This document shows positions 37,113 to 50,720 of a stretch of DNA of 64,000 nt, piece after piece. This stretch comes from Ridgeia piscesae (taxonomy: Eukaryota; Annelida; Polychaeta; Sabellida; Siboglinidae). Below the pieces are notes generated by a model. The model saw only the letters and a program-made list of their open reading frames with translations, searched no databases and was not told the origin of the DNA. Position 1 is the stretch's first letter, and each line of letters opens with the position of its first letter. Made by a program: the position numbers and the translations under genes. The stretch spans positions 132,501 through 196,500 of the forward strand of contig JAODUO010000583.1 of assembly GCA_025642075.2 (NCBI GenBank). Reading direction: 5' to 3'.

Positions 37113-37915
37113 TTTTGTCTGTTCGAGAACACTTGGCTTCGTGTGTTGTCGTGCCAGGCAGGCAGGTGATGGCACTCTATAAATTCGTCCGGAGCGTCCG
37201 AAAGAGAATATGTTGACGAGGCGCTTCATTCGATGTCCGCGCAAAACATTGACAAGGAAGTATTTCCAAACAGTTTTTTTCGGTGATCGATACACCGGTG
37301 GCTCCAAAGTTTGTTTCGATTCCTTGATGATAAGAACAGACCAGAACGCGGTGATCGCAGTTGTTTATGTTTAGTTTTCAACTTTGAGCAGTGAGTGTAA
37401 TACACAGATATAAGTTAGGTGACTGTGGCTAGTAGGACATACTACAACATACGTCCATACCAGTGCAGAGACGCAACATGAAACATTGCGTATAAAAGTA
37501 TATATTCTCAGTGTCATAGATCGGAACTTAGCGATTGTCCACGTGTATGAGTATTAATTTCTTGTCACAAACAGTTCTAAAAAGAGACAGTCATTCCAAA
37601 ACCTCAAATTTGTATTATCTGTTTATTTGACTAATAGGCTTCATTCCGTCAACAATATCGCCATGTGGCACTTTGAGGGCCAGTTTCTAGGTTCACAGCT
37701 TCCTGGATAACAGTACCTTTTCTCAGGACATTCGCGATCGATGAATGCCACCCATCGACTGCTGTCACATTCATATTAAAGTAAAAATTAAGATGTGTAG
37801 ACAACCGTGAAAGCCACATGGATGCTAGATTAAAAGTTGCATAAATCGCACCATCAGAAATATTTACATTTATTCAGGTGTTATAAACATTGTGTTAAAT
37901 AACACCGCAATTAGA
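37113..37915. other. Intergenic, nothing recognised
   Basis: No motif-bearing frame or repeat family was identified. Confidence 0.4.
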
Positions 37916-37919
37916 GTAT

Positions 37920-37933
37920 GCACACGCGTACGA

Positions 37934-37966
<33 letters not shown>

Positions 37967-37984
37967 CTGCACGCACACACTTAC

Positions 37985-38059
<75 letters not shown>

Positions 38060-38062
38060 GCG
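37920..38062. repeat. (CACG)/(CA)/(CACG)n compound microsatellite
   Basis: CACG units, a CA core and CACG units again. Confidence 0.95.
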
Positions 38063-38388
38063 CAAATATATACATTTAGACAATTTAAAAACCTGCGTCG
38101 TTATCTATCGACATACCACGTTGTCTGAAGTTGATAAAGTAGGCTATGACATATGAGCTTGCCAGCGTACATATATCATACACTGATTTTTTGTCTATGC
38201 TTGCCGCCATATAATATCTGTTTTGTAAAATACAGTACTGACACTGTTGTCACGCAACGTGTTATATTATCCACCAATGACGTCAGCGCTGTCATTTCAC
38301 TTATCACGGCTGATTTCTAGTGGAGATGGTGCTTTTAAATTAAGTTCGAAACTATCTATGAAAGGTTTCAACCACTCTTCACAACGGT

Positions 38389-39026
<638 letters not shown>

Positions 39027-39107
39027 CAAGTCGAGTTCGTTGGAGGTGCATATGATAGCTTCCGTAAATGTCGGCAATGACTGCATATATTTCAATGGTG
39101 TGGTGTA

Positions 39108-39128
39108 GTGTGTGTGTGTGGTGGTGGT

Positions 39129-39161
<33 letters not shown>

Positions 39162-39163
39162 TG

Positions 39164-39199
<36 letters not shown>

Positions 39200-39270
39200 T
39201 GGTGGTGCGTGGTGGTGCGTGCGTGGTGGTGGTGCATGCGTGCATGCGTGTGAGTGAGTGTGTGTGTGCA
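39108..39270. repeat. (GT)/(GGT)/(GCGT)n compound microsatellite
   Basis: GT, GGT and GCGT units in series. Confidence 0.95.
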
Positions 39271-41595
39271 ATACATCGTTGTCTTTACATAATGTATATT
39301 TTGATATTTGGCTGTCAAACACTTGCCACAGCTAAAACCATCAGTGTTTTAGTTCGTAATAACATATTTGTCATGAAATAACATTTTTGCCCTCGCGGAC
39401 GAGGAAGTGCACTCGGCAAAAAGCCGGTCAACCATGCAACTATACATTTCATCAACATGTTTGTAACTTAAGTATACGGACCGTCCAGTTTTTTACCCAG
39501 ACATGCGTCATTGGAGATTATATATACGTATTAAATGATGTACACTATGTAGAGTAATAATCGTACTTGTACGTTGAATTGTAGGCCTATAGGCGTCCTT
39601 GAACATATCAAAACACAGTATTATTATTGTAACTGCACTTTCATCGTCAACACGTCTCCTTGTTCTGGGTCGTTGGTGTCATAACAAACCCGCCTGTTAA
39701 AACAATAGTTCTATTGTCTGGTGTTGCAACTAATTCGATGTTGACTGTGCTGTCGCTGCCCGCAGGTCAGACAAGACATCGAGGCGAGGGAGAAAACAAC
39801 GGTCAACACCGGTCTTCGGGAACTGGACGTCGGTTCCTAGAACCCACAGATTGTTGATCACTGTTAGATGCGGGGGGGCGAAGAGACGGTCAGCGGAACG
39901 AAGAAAACAACACGTGACATGTGATACTATAATGTTTCACTGTAGTAAAATGTCCCTTTAGAAGTTGTAAGCGAGTCGTGAACTCTAACGTAAAATATAG
40001 ATGTTTGTGATGGCGAATTTCACCTTGCTGACAATCACGGTGGCAATCGATCTAGGGAAACATTTATTTATATGTTTAAACATGTACACTTTTTAAATTA
40101 TACAATCTTAGCGTATTGACGTGAATTAGACATAGTGATAAGTAGAATGTACGAATGTGTTGCATATGTCCCGGTGCGGTGGACTGTCCCGAAATCCATC
40201 TGCGTGGGTAAATTCACGACTCGTATGTTTACGGTAAAATACGAACTCACTCGAGTCTAGCAATGTTATTGGTCATGAAGTCGACTCCCTTCTTATAAAC
40301 GAGCCACTTGTGTTCGGTGTCGTCAGCATTTAAGAAGTGTTGGCGTGGTTCTTACACATTAATACAACCGTTGGCGATTGATTAATTGAACAAAAAGAGA
40401 TTGTCGTCGCGCCGACCTTGCGAGCACAGGGAGTCGTTGGCTTGTCTGACGGAAATGCAAACATAACTCAATTGTCTATCACCAACCACACTGTGGTATT
40501 TCGAATTGAGAACTCTGACGGACGGAACACATTATCTGGTGTCTACGTAAACGCACATATATACAAAATGTGTTAGATTTTTCAATAGACCACATGTCAA
40601 TGTGCACAACATATGTTGTTAGGTTTGGATGGCAGTTCTGTTATGCATTTTGTCGTTAAACGATGACTTAACAATGTTGTACTGCATTGCTTCAACGTTC
40701 GATGGATATGTTTGCGTGTTATTTTGTGAAACACTAAAATGCACACATTTGCAAATACGTACGTTTAAAAACAAATATTTATTTGCAACGTGTGGGCGTA
40801 TGCGTGGATCATTCATCAAACACACTACACCACAAACAGGATAAACTAGACGTTGAGATACAGCTGGCTATCTGATGTTTCTCCACAAACTGCACTAACC
40901 TCCGCATACTCTGGGCCACGAGGCACGCCGATGATTTAGTAAGTTAGCCTTAGTCGATAATATCAAGGATATCGTTACCGAGCCGCAACGTCGTAGGTTT
41001 CATTTTTTACACACCACTTGTCATAACTATCAACTTGAGAGCGCGTCATATGTAACCAGCTCTCAGTCGTGTGTCTTCGTCACTTACTCGTGTACGCACT
41101 CTCGTTGTTGTCGCCGCCTCAGATATGATAATCCTCCGTGGCTCTCGACATAAACATGTTTATGCAGCCGCTGATGCTGTGCCATCATTTATAGTTCACC
41201 TTAGATTTAATAAAACACAGCAGAGTTCACATTTACGAGGTATTCCATCCATGTATGTAGATATTTCTGGGTTTTTTTGTTAGAATGATTTCTGATTAGA
41301 AGGGACCAAACATCGCCGACGGAGACAAAGTCGACATTATGAGTCGACCCAATGTTTGCCCAACCCCAAAATCGTCATATATCAACACATTGTATCATCG
41401 TAGTTAGACTTCGAACATTTCTTTTGGTTTATATATTATATTCTATTAATCGAAATTTATTTTTTGAATACAAATACAGTTATTACGATAGCACAAGGAA
41501 GATCGAATTAGTACACAAGTCGGGGTTTTAGTTCTTTCTTAAATATTTCAAGTATATTTACATATATTAATAATTATATTATCTTGTTGATGGTA
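39271..41595. other. Intergenic, no gene recognised
   Basis: AT-rich, with short frames lacking motifs. A CCCGCAG acceptor-like site at about 39766 precedes a basic frame of unknown nature. Confidence 0.4.
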
Positions 41596-42001
41596 GGGGA
41601 GACCGGGGTTAGTTGTAACAAAAACAACACATTTCAGGATTGCGGGTAGGTTTCTTAACCGGTCGAAACTGTTGTCATGCTAAAGGGTCCCCACATATCT
41701 CCCACAGATAATTGGTGCATGATTACATGTCTGGCTTATTACATATTTGTGACATAATGAGGTATACGAGGTGTCCTAAAATGTTACAAATTACCCCGGT
41801 ACGGTAGTACCTCTTTTTTTTAAATGGCCTAACTTTATGGCGTGTCGACGGATTCACGTGATAATAACAACATAATAAACATGTCATGCTCAAATCTATT
41901 GATCAACTTGTTGTCGTCTTGCAGAGTAATTTGCTTTAGTAGTTTTATCTGCAAGCCCCCTGTTACAACTTACCCCTGTTACAACTAGCCCCGGTCTCCC
42001 C
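41596..42001. mobile_element. MITE with TA target-site duplication (406 bp)
   Basis: Terminal inverted repeats of about 25 bp start GGGGAGACCGGGG and continue TTAGTTGTAACA on the left and CTAGTTGTAACA on the right, with one mismatch. TA lies outside each end (41594-41595 and 42002-42003). The right subterminal region repeats CCCCTGTTACAACT. No transposase frame is present, so it is non-autonomous. The TA duplication points to a Tc1/mariner-type source, which is inference. Confidence 0.85.
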
Positions 42002-42538
42002 TATCCTATTCTTCCCTCTTAATTCTGACTAAAATTACTCGTGGGGAAGAAACGCGCAGCTACCAGATACCAATAACAACAGATTATCGGAAAACTAACT
42101 ACGCTTCGCTGCGTGTTCTACGATATAGTACATCCGACACGACCGACGGACTCGGGTGCTCAAGTAACGAGTCTAGCTGCGCCTGTACGTCGCGATAGTC
42201 AGCTCGAAGCTCGACCTCCGATGGCTGCCTCGGAACCGCTACGCGCGTAGTCCGAGCTCCCAGCGCCGCTCAGCCGCGAGTCAAGTATCGGGGCGAGTCG
42301 GGTTTCTCCGTAAACAAACTTGTCGGTGGGTGTTGATGGTGTCCACTGTCCACTCGCCGCCTCTGCTCGCCGCTGGACATCGCACCAGCCGCGGCTATCT
42401 CGTTTTGTCAGAATGACACGTCACGACAGAAGACATCGCTGCGTTATGTAACAGGTCGGGTAGAGCTGCGGATTCACGCCGGCGTGGCTAACCAACTGCG
42501 ATTGTTTTAATATTGTTAACCAAAACCCCAAGTAACGT
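42002..42538. other. GC-rich intergenic block
   Basis: CpG-rich between about 42060 and 42420. No coding signature was found, and it might be regulatory. Confidence 0.3.
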
Positions 42539-42539
42539 A

Positions 42540-42635
<96 letters not shown>

Positions 42636-42656
42636 CATGCATGCACGCACGCACCA

Positions 42657-42722
<66 letters not shown>

Positions 42723-42784
42723 TACATACATACATACATACATACATACATACATACATACATACATACATACATACATACATA
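42539..42784. repeat. (TG)/(TA)/(CACG)/(CA)/(CATA)n compound microsatellite
   Basis: Five simple arrays in series over about 245 bp. All frames through it are artefacts. Confidence 0.97.
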
Positions 42785-43011
42785 AACCAAACACGTAGCC
42801 AAAGCTTATACAATTGTATATCATTCATGATTATAAGATACTGTTATTGATGTAATAACAAAGTGTTCTCATGAGTCGAAACGAGGTGTTTCGACTTTAA
42901 GTAGTGCTTATTACCGTAATAATTTGTGAGTGTTGTAGATTTGTTTGAACGCAACCGGCTGTCTTGTTCAACATTACGGCTGCTCGCCTTTGACACAAAT
43001 GCATGAAAAGA

Positions 43012-43059
43012 GTCGGTGACGTGTTCCATCATCGTCGGATGATGAAACACGTCACCGAC
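43012..43059. repeat. 21-bp inverted repeat (hairpin), 6-nt loop
   Basis: GTCGGTGACGTGTT plus CCATCAT, loop CGTCGG, then ATGATG plus AAACACGTCACCGAC; 20 of 21 positions pair. Confidence 0.95.
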
Positions 43060-44697
43060 ATTCAGCGTGACACAAGAAGACCCAGAAACGGTGCACCGAA
43101 ACCGGGTTTCCAACCGACGGCCAAAGTCGACGACCATTAAAAACAACCTTTTCGACCACCCCAGGTCTACGATAGCGGCGTTGTAGGCAGGATAAACAAA
43201 CAAATGAATGAAAAACAAAAGCAGACCCTACCTGGAGATTCGTGTCTAACACAACAGTAATGGGAGCTCGCATATGTACCCCGACCTATTTTTTCCATAG
43301 GGACACATTAATTGAGAAATGTATGTAAAATTAAGTATATGCGTTAAGAGAGATCTGAAAATAGTGGGAGGAGAATATAGAACAACAGCAACAGACAGAA
43401 GGAGTTGGAGACTGGTGATAAAGAACGTAATGAGAGAAAAGTGAGGAAAGAAATGACGAACAAAAAGACGATGGTAACCATGGCCAACCTCACCGCTGGC
43501 GACAAAGTTGCCAAGAGGTGAACAACAATATAATTAATAATAACTTATGTTAGAATTATGACTATATCTCTCAGAGACACGTCGTCACTGAACTTGCACA
43601 ATAAAAAATCATACATGAATTAATTAGTAAGCCATCAATTTATTACCATAATATAGGTAAGTTATTGTATAATGCGTCATCCAATCCTCAGGGTTATTCA
43701 AAGCGCGTTATATTTTACTGAGAGACCTACTCAATCAAACACCACCTCGGCTTCTCTGTGAAGACGTGTCACAGTTTGACAACAACCTGTTGCACAATCA
43801 TTCGCGTGCTAAATATATACAATAACCCATTGTTGAACACACACCGCCCATACAGTTGTTGTGGGCGTTATAGGGATAAACTGCGAAATAATACCTCCCT
43901 CCTATTGCGCAACGACCGACTACTAGACCGTTTCAAGAGCCCCACACCAGGTTATCTTCAAAACACTTCTCCTTTCCCCTGGGGCAAGGACGTTTCCAGT
44001 TCCCCGATTACAATTTTACAAATCAACAGTTCAGCGAACAGTATTTTATTATTAGTCATATGCTCAGATCTCCAGGGGTGACACATGGAAACACACGGGG
44101 CCTGCGTCGTGAACTCCTTCGTGGACGAAACGACAGCGCCGTTTGTCAACCCAACTTTGAGGACACTGTTATTCGAGAGAACTGTCCGGTTGAGTCCAGC
44201 GGAGGTGGAGACAGATCGCTTTGTCATGAGATGAGGTGGCCCAAAGACCACCCACGGCGTCTGGACAGGACGACTCCGGTCAGACTGACCAAAACCGTTT
44301 CCCTCTATCTATCTAGGGATCATGTCTGTTCCGCGCTTTTGACTATATTTCCCCGGTTGTTTTCTTCAATATTTTAGTGTTTACCACTAACCTTTCGACG
44401 TATATGTAAATGTTGACACTGACTCGCCAATATAATGTATAATATGTATGTAGTCCTGTTCTTTTGTCATCGACATGACCTGTCCATTTTATTCTCCAAC
44501 TGTCACTTCAAAACTTATAAGTACACACACGCACATGCACGCGCACAATGCACGCGCACACACTATACATGTGCACACACAACAGTTAAGGAAATAATTC
44601 ATAGGGGTATACAAATACAAGAGTTTCTTTGTATATATCCTTTTTCTGATATGATAAACGCTGTAGATATTGTTTTTATATTGGAAAAATAAACATC

Positions 44698-44763
<66 letters not shown>
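44698..44763. repeat. (ACTT)n tetranucleotide microsatellite
   Basis: About 16 perfect CTTA units directly after an AAATAAAC stretch. Confidence 0.97.
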
Positions 44764-46004
44764 TAATCAAGCAGACCAGCAAGATGAAAACGGACGACTG
44801 CCGCTAAGCTTCGCAGATCAATAAAATAGAAATACGAATAACATGCAAACACACCAAGAAAATGCACTTTATAGTGGACGGATAGGTGTATCCCGAGAGT
44901 CCACTAGAAACTTGACAATCGAAGACACGGCACACTAGTCATAACCGCCGTGCACACTGTGGGTCGGCTTTGTCATCTCGTGAATTAAAAACAAATCATG
45001 AACTCACTCCATAAGAGTCATGACCTATGCAGTTATCTTCTTGTCTTTTTGTTTATCCGGGGCGGGGAAGGGATAGGTTGTCACAGACGGGGAAGTACGC
45101 TATGGGAAGAGTTGTCCTGGGATGGGACACCCATTAATGATACCAGGTCGATGTGTGTATAATCGGTTGGCATGGGGCTAGCATTTTACCAGGAAAGCTG
45201 CTTGAAGCGGTCAGTATCAAGATGTGTTGATTAGTATTTCGTTACAGCGATCTGTGTGGTCCAGCCTGGACGTACTTTGATCACGTCTTTGCTGTCAGGG
45301 TCACCTACATACCCAGTGTCACTGACCTCGGAATGTAGCCCATGTTGTCTGGCCAGCAAGGACTACACCGCGGATACTGTCGTATCACCGCTACACACTG
45401 TAGTCGTAATACAGCAGTATCTAGTTAGGCCCGAGCGATCATATGCTAAAGTGATACAAGGTACTCATGTATACTGCAAATGCTGTCTACTAGTGGCTAG
45501 ACGGGTCTGACAACGAGATAATGCCCATCCGGTGTCAAGGGTCGAATTCAGCCCGTGTTGTGAGTAGGTAGTTACGTGTTGCGCATGTGCGTGCAGGTGC
45601 AATGAAAAAGTAACCTGCCACGTCAGTACGTCACTGTGCCGTCTTACGATAGGTAGTCGCACTTTAGTCTGTATTCTTCTTTTTGTTGTTAAAGGATTCT
45701 CCTTCAAATACTACTTTTGTTTAAATGCCATGTACACTGAATTATGGGACTGACTACACAGCAATGGTTTGCGGTAGTTTGAGGTCGAGTCCGTACGTCA
45801 AACGGACAAACACGTATCGTACCATGTTCACCGATCTAGTTACACACAGTAAACTGTTGTTTGATTTTGTAAACAAATACCGAGTATTTATGCATGCATA
45901 CTATATACATAGTAATATACAAATTATAGGCACACACATATGCATACCTGGATTATATGATATATTCTTAGGCAGATGCGTATGTACGTAAGTACACATG
46001 TGCA

Positions 46005-46230
<226 letters not shown>

Positions 46231-47515
46231 GTGCGTGCATGCGTGGACCCCTATATGTGCGTGCATTTGCGAGTATGTCATATACGTATGCCCGGAGGTG
46301 TGCGTGCATGCACACTCGTATACACATGCATGTCCGTGTCCGTTCTGTATGAACTTATCGCCAACATCCCTACACACTGCAATGCCTCCAGTTCGACTGT
46401 CCTCCCCTTCGCACTAGTCCTCCCCGGCCTGCGGTCGACGGGCCGCAGTGGCCGGGAGCCGTGATGGATGGGTGGAGCGATAGCGGCCGGCCGACTCCGA
46501 GCGGACCACCGGGCAAAAACGCGCCTAACTTAAGTAAACAGTTATCGTTAGCGACGTTGATTTGTATACTTTGTATACGCGTCTTCCTCGCACGGCCAGT
46601 GTACGTGACGTGATACCGAGCTCGAACTGACGACCGCCATAGATAGGTCAATCGACGTGATTGATTAGGCAGAGACGATTTGTCGAAATTGTCATTAGTC
46701 AAAGGCGGACTGACGCAGTGTACCCGGAAGAGGCTGGATGAGCCCGGGCAGGGGGTGATGTCGGGGGAGGGAGTTTGAGGGTGAGTTCGGGGAAGCGGTG
46801 CTTTTTACGGGGTAGAATACGTTTTCTACATCAAAGAAATGTGATGATAAAACAGTATTAATTTGACAGTTACCTGAATGAAAGCCACAGTAGTTGTCAA
46901 AATTCGTAGATATAATTAATAGAAACCCTGCATTGGCCCAGGCGTTTCTTTGCAATTTTGTTAGCTTACATGACTGACATAACTTCGAACAAACTAAGTT
47001 TAAACATATCTGTATAAAATGCTTTTCAGTGTCCCTTTATGTAGATGTCTTGTACCTGGTGGTCAGGTCGTCGCACCCGATACGTTCAACGAATTGACGT
47101 AATTAAAACCTGATAATGCTTTTTGTCAGCAAAATGCTAAACTCCAATGATGATTGTCGGTTACGTTGTGGCTTCATATTAATGACGGCGATGAGTGATA
47201 TGATGATGATGACTGTAACGATGATTAGGAGGAGAATATAATATCTATGATGAGAAACAGACGTAGAACGACAATTATTATCATAAAGACGATCCTGCTG
47301 CAACAACTAATCTGCTGACGCCGCCGTCATCGTTGCCGATGATGATGATGAGATTATGATGTTGTTCATTGTTATGATGCCGACATCCTTAGCTGACATA
47401 ATAAACCCAGTATTTTCCACCGGTGAGATGTCGACAACCTCCTTAGTTGGGATAACATCATCATCTAACTAAGGTTATGATGATGACATCGTGTTCTTTC
47501 TTTTTTTGTCCACAT
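46231..47515. other. Intergenic, no gene recognised
   Basis: A GC-rich stretch at 46430-46530, then AT-rich sequence with GATGAT-type short repeats near 47160-47490. Confidence 0.4.
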
Positions 47516-47517
47516 AA

Positions 47518-47526
47518 TATATATAC

Positions 47527-47609
<83 letters not shown>
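47518..47609. repeat. (AT)n microsatellite
   Basis: Pure AT for about 80 bp, abutting the left end of the 47613 foldback element. Confidence 0.95.
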
Positions 47610-47611
<2 letters not shown>

Positions 47612-47612
47612 A

Positions 47613-47797
47613 CGTTGTCAGTTATCGAAATTATCCCAAAGTGCCGCCATCGGAAACAAAGACTTGTGCGTGCGTGCGTGCGTGCGTATGTGTGCGTGCG
47701 TGCGTGCGTGTGTGCGTGCGTGTGTGTTTCCGACGGCGTCTGTTATGAATCAAGAGAACAGTAGGACGCTTTGGGATAATGTCGATAACTGACAACG
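47613..47797. mobile_element. 185-bp foldback/MITE element
   Basis: 29-bp inverted arms at 47613-47641 and 47769-47797 match at 28 of 29 positions, each starting CGTTGTCAGTTATCGA inward from its end. The inner sequence continues with weaker pairing (CGGAAACAAAGAC against GTTTCC...GTCTG) around a GTGC microsatellite. No coding capacity. No target duplication could be read because of the flanking AT run. Confidence 0.8.
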
Positions 47798-48330
47798 CGG
47801 TATTCGCTAACTCAGCCTCTCACTAGAGTCGCTCACTCGGCCCAGCGACTCGCCCCGCTGTGCGGTGTTCTAGGCGATGACAGCGCCACTAGTCCTTCCT
47901 GTCAACACGAGTAGGTCGCCTGTAGTCGCTCCGTGAGCTCGCTGGGGTAGCCCGATACCACAAGTGCCACACGGATGACATGTTTGTATACAGAGAGACC
48001 GAGGAAGGCCTGCTCGAGCGGAATGAGATCACGCTGTGAGGACCCCACGACACGGACGGGCGGACTAATTGTATTTATTATTTTTAAATTCAAGATATTG
48101 CGCTGTGCGTTGTTCCCGTTCACTCCGTTGTATGGAGGAGTATGTAGCTAATGACAAAGGTTTGTGTATGAATTGTCTTCGTGCATTAATTACAGTATGG
48201 CTAAATGTTTCCCATATAATGGTGTTCCGTTGAACAGGTTGCAAGGGAGTAAAGTGTAAAGCACTTTGAGCAACCTGAGGATTGCATACTGCGCTATATC
48301 AGAAACTGACTTTTACTCTTATTAACGTTT
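47798..48330. other. Intergenic, no gene recognised
   Basis: GC-richer to 48060, then ordinary sequence. No exon was identified. Confidence 0.4.
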
Positions 48331-48334
48331 ACTT

Positions 48335-48628
48335 TGTGTGTTTGTGTGTTTGCGTGTTTGCGTTTGTGCGTTTGCGCGTTTGCGCGTTTGCGCGTTTGCG
48401 CGTTTGCGCGTTTGCGCGTTCTGCGCGTTTGCGTCTGCGCGTTGCGCGTCTGCGCGTTCGCGCGTTCGCGCGTTCGCGCGTTCGCGCGTTCGCGCGTTCG
48501 CGCGTTCGGGTGTTCGGGTGTTCGGGTGTTCGGGTGTTCGGGTGTTCGGGTGTTCGGGTGTTCGGGTGTTCGGGTGTTCGGGTGTTCGGGTGTTCGGGTG
48601 TTCGGGTGTTCGGGTGTTTGTGTGTTTG
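48335..48628. repeat. 8-bp minisatellite with ordered variants
   Basis: GCGTTTGC units are followed by GCGTTCGC units and then GTGTTCGG units, each type in its own block. The cysteine/arginine/valine frames are artefacts. Confidence 0.95.
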
Positions 48629-48693
48629 GGTTTGTTAGACGGTGATCTTGTTAAGCGCAACAGATTCCCGTGTCCGTGTTACGGTGTCCATTC

Positions 48694-50270
48694 ACCAGCG
48701 TCCCTTACTGTCAGCGTCCCTCACTGTCAGCGTCCTACACTGTCAGCATCCTACACTGTCAGCGTCCTACACTGTCAGCATCCTACACTGTCAGCGTCCT
48801 ACACTGTCAGCGTCCCTTACTGTCAGCGTCCCTCATGTCAGCGTCCCTCACTGTCAGCGTCCTACACTGTCAGCGTCCCTCATGTCAGCGTCCCTCATGT
48901 CAGCGTCCCTCACTGTCAGCGTCCCTCACTGTCAGCGTCCCTCACTGTCAGCGTCCCTCATGTCAGCGTCCCTCACTGTCAGCGTCCCTCACTGTCAGCG
49001 TCCCTCACTGTCAGCGTCCCTCACAGTCAGCGTCCCTCATTGTCAGCGTCCCTCATGTCAGCGTCCCTCACTGTCAGCGTCCCTCACAGTCAGCGTCCCT
49101 CATCTGTCAGCGTCCCTCATGTCAGCGTCCCTCACTGTCAGCGTCCCTCACTGTCAGCGTCCCTCATGTCAGCGTCCCTCACTGTCAGCGTCCCTCACTG
49201 TCAGCGTCCCTCATGTCAGCGTCCCTCACTGTCAGCGTCCCTCACTGTCAGCGTCCCTCATGTGAGCGTCCCTCACTGTCAGCGTCCCTCACTGTCAGCG
49301 TCCCTCATGTCAGCGTCCCCCACTGTCAGCGTCCTACGCTGTCAGCGTCCCTCATGTCAGCGTCCCTCATGTCAGCGTCCCTCACTGTCAGCGTCCCTCA
49401 CTGTCAGCGTCCCTCATGTCAGCGTCCCTCACTGTCAGCGTCCCTCACTGTCAGCGTCCCTCAGTGTCAGCGTCCCTCACTGTCAGCGTCCCTCATGTCA
49501 GCGTCCCTCACTGTCAGCGTCCCTCATGTCAGCGTCCCTCACAGTCAGCGTCCCTCACGTCAGCGTCCCTCACAGTCAGCGTCCCTCACAGTCAGCGTCC
49601 CTCCACTGTCAGCGTCCCTCACTGTCAGCGTCCCTCACAGTCAGCGTCCCTCACTGTCAGCGTCCCTCACATCAGCGTCCCTCACAGTCAGCGTCCCTCA
49701 CAGTCAGGGTCCCTCACTGTCAGCGTCCCTCACAGTCAGCGTCCCTCACTGTCAGCGTCCCTCACATCAGCGTCCCTCACAGTCAGCGTCCCTCACAGTC
49801 AGCGTCCCTCACTGTCAGCGTCCCTCACAGTCAGCGTCCCTCACAGTCAGCGTCCCTCACTGTCAACGTCCCCCACTATCAGCGTCCCACACTGTCAGCT
49901 TCCCTCACTGTCAGCGTCCCTCACAGTCAGCGTCCCTCACTGTCAACGTCCCCCACTATCAGCGTCCCACACTGTCAGCTTCCCTCATTGTCAGCGTCCC
50001 TCACTGTCAGCGTCCCTCACTGTCAGCGTCCCTCACTGTCAGCGTCCCTCACTGTCAGCGTCCCTCACAGTCAGCGTCCCTCATTGTCGACGTCCCTCAT
50101 TATCAGCGTCCCTAACCGTCAGCGTCCCTAACCGTCAACGTCTCTCACTGTCAGCGTCCCACACTGTCAGCGTCCACCACCTCTAGCGTCTCTATCGTCA
50201 GCATCCCTCAGCGTCAGCGTCCCTCACCGTCAGCGTCCCTCACCTCCAGCGTCCCTATCGTCAGCGTCAG
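48694..50270. repeat. 16-bp minisatellite (CCCTCACTGTCAGCGT)n, about 1.6 kb
   Basis: Roughly 100 units, with variants CTGTCAG, CACAGTCAG, shorter CATGTCAG and a few CCTACACTG units at the 5' end. A 50-60-bp stretch ending in ACTATCAGCGTCCCACACTG occurs twice (about 49860 and 49945), showing higher-order duplication. Frames up to 597 codons are open in all + frames because of the repeat unit and lack of stops, not because of coding selection. Confidence 0.97.
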
Positions 50271-50329
50271 TTCCTCGTCGTCAACCGAGACACGCCACTT
50301 ATTTTTCAATTTCCCCTATCGGTCTAATT

Positions 50330-50720
50330 GATTGTGACGGCCATCGGCTGCGGTTTCCATTAGTGTCCGCGGCGGCTGTCAGGCCGAGACAAATGAGGGG
50401 CCTGACGCTCGCGACAGTCCCGGGCTAGCTGAGACGGCACCCGCGGCCGGGCACGCGTGGCAGTAGTCAGGAAGTCGTCTTATCAAGTGGCTGCACGCAG
50501 CGATTGCGCTTTATCGCCGCGGTCCGCGTCTCTCGTGTCAACCGCCGGTTGATAAAGCGGACATGGTTCGGGCGCTGACATATTGGGGGCGCCCTCCGCG
50601 CGTGACGTCACACCCCCTGCGCGCACCGAGGAGGGCGCCATCGCTCAGCGCGGCCGATAACGAAAAAATAATATTTGCCTATGGTAAAATGCGCGGCGCG
50701 TCTAGGCTTGTAGCGGGCCC
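50330..50720. promoter_or_regulatory. CpG-rich candidate regulatory element with GATA sites and a CRE
   Basis: GC- and CpG-rich block with a full CRE palindrome TGACGTCA (50603-50610) inside a 10-bp inverted repeat (GGCGCCCTCC 50588-50597 and its complement 50630-50639). It has four GATAA/TTATC motifs at 50480, 50511, 50551 and 50656. It lies about 18 kb upstream of SoxF. Whether it acts on SoxF, or is a promoter of an unseen gene, is unknown. Confidence 0.35.

Noticed and set aside
43960..44290. Overlapping open frames on both strands, considered as an exon
   Set aside because: No convincing splice pair or domain; simultaneous openness in several frames fits chance in a GC-richer stretch.
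48338..50186. 597- and 481-codon frames rich in Ser/Val/Pro/His (16-residue repeat)
   Set aside because: The 16-bp unit without stops opens all three + frames. Variant units of other lengths shift the frame freely, which is not expected under coding constraint.
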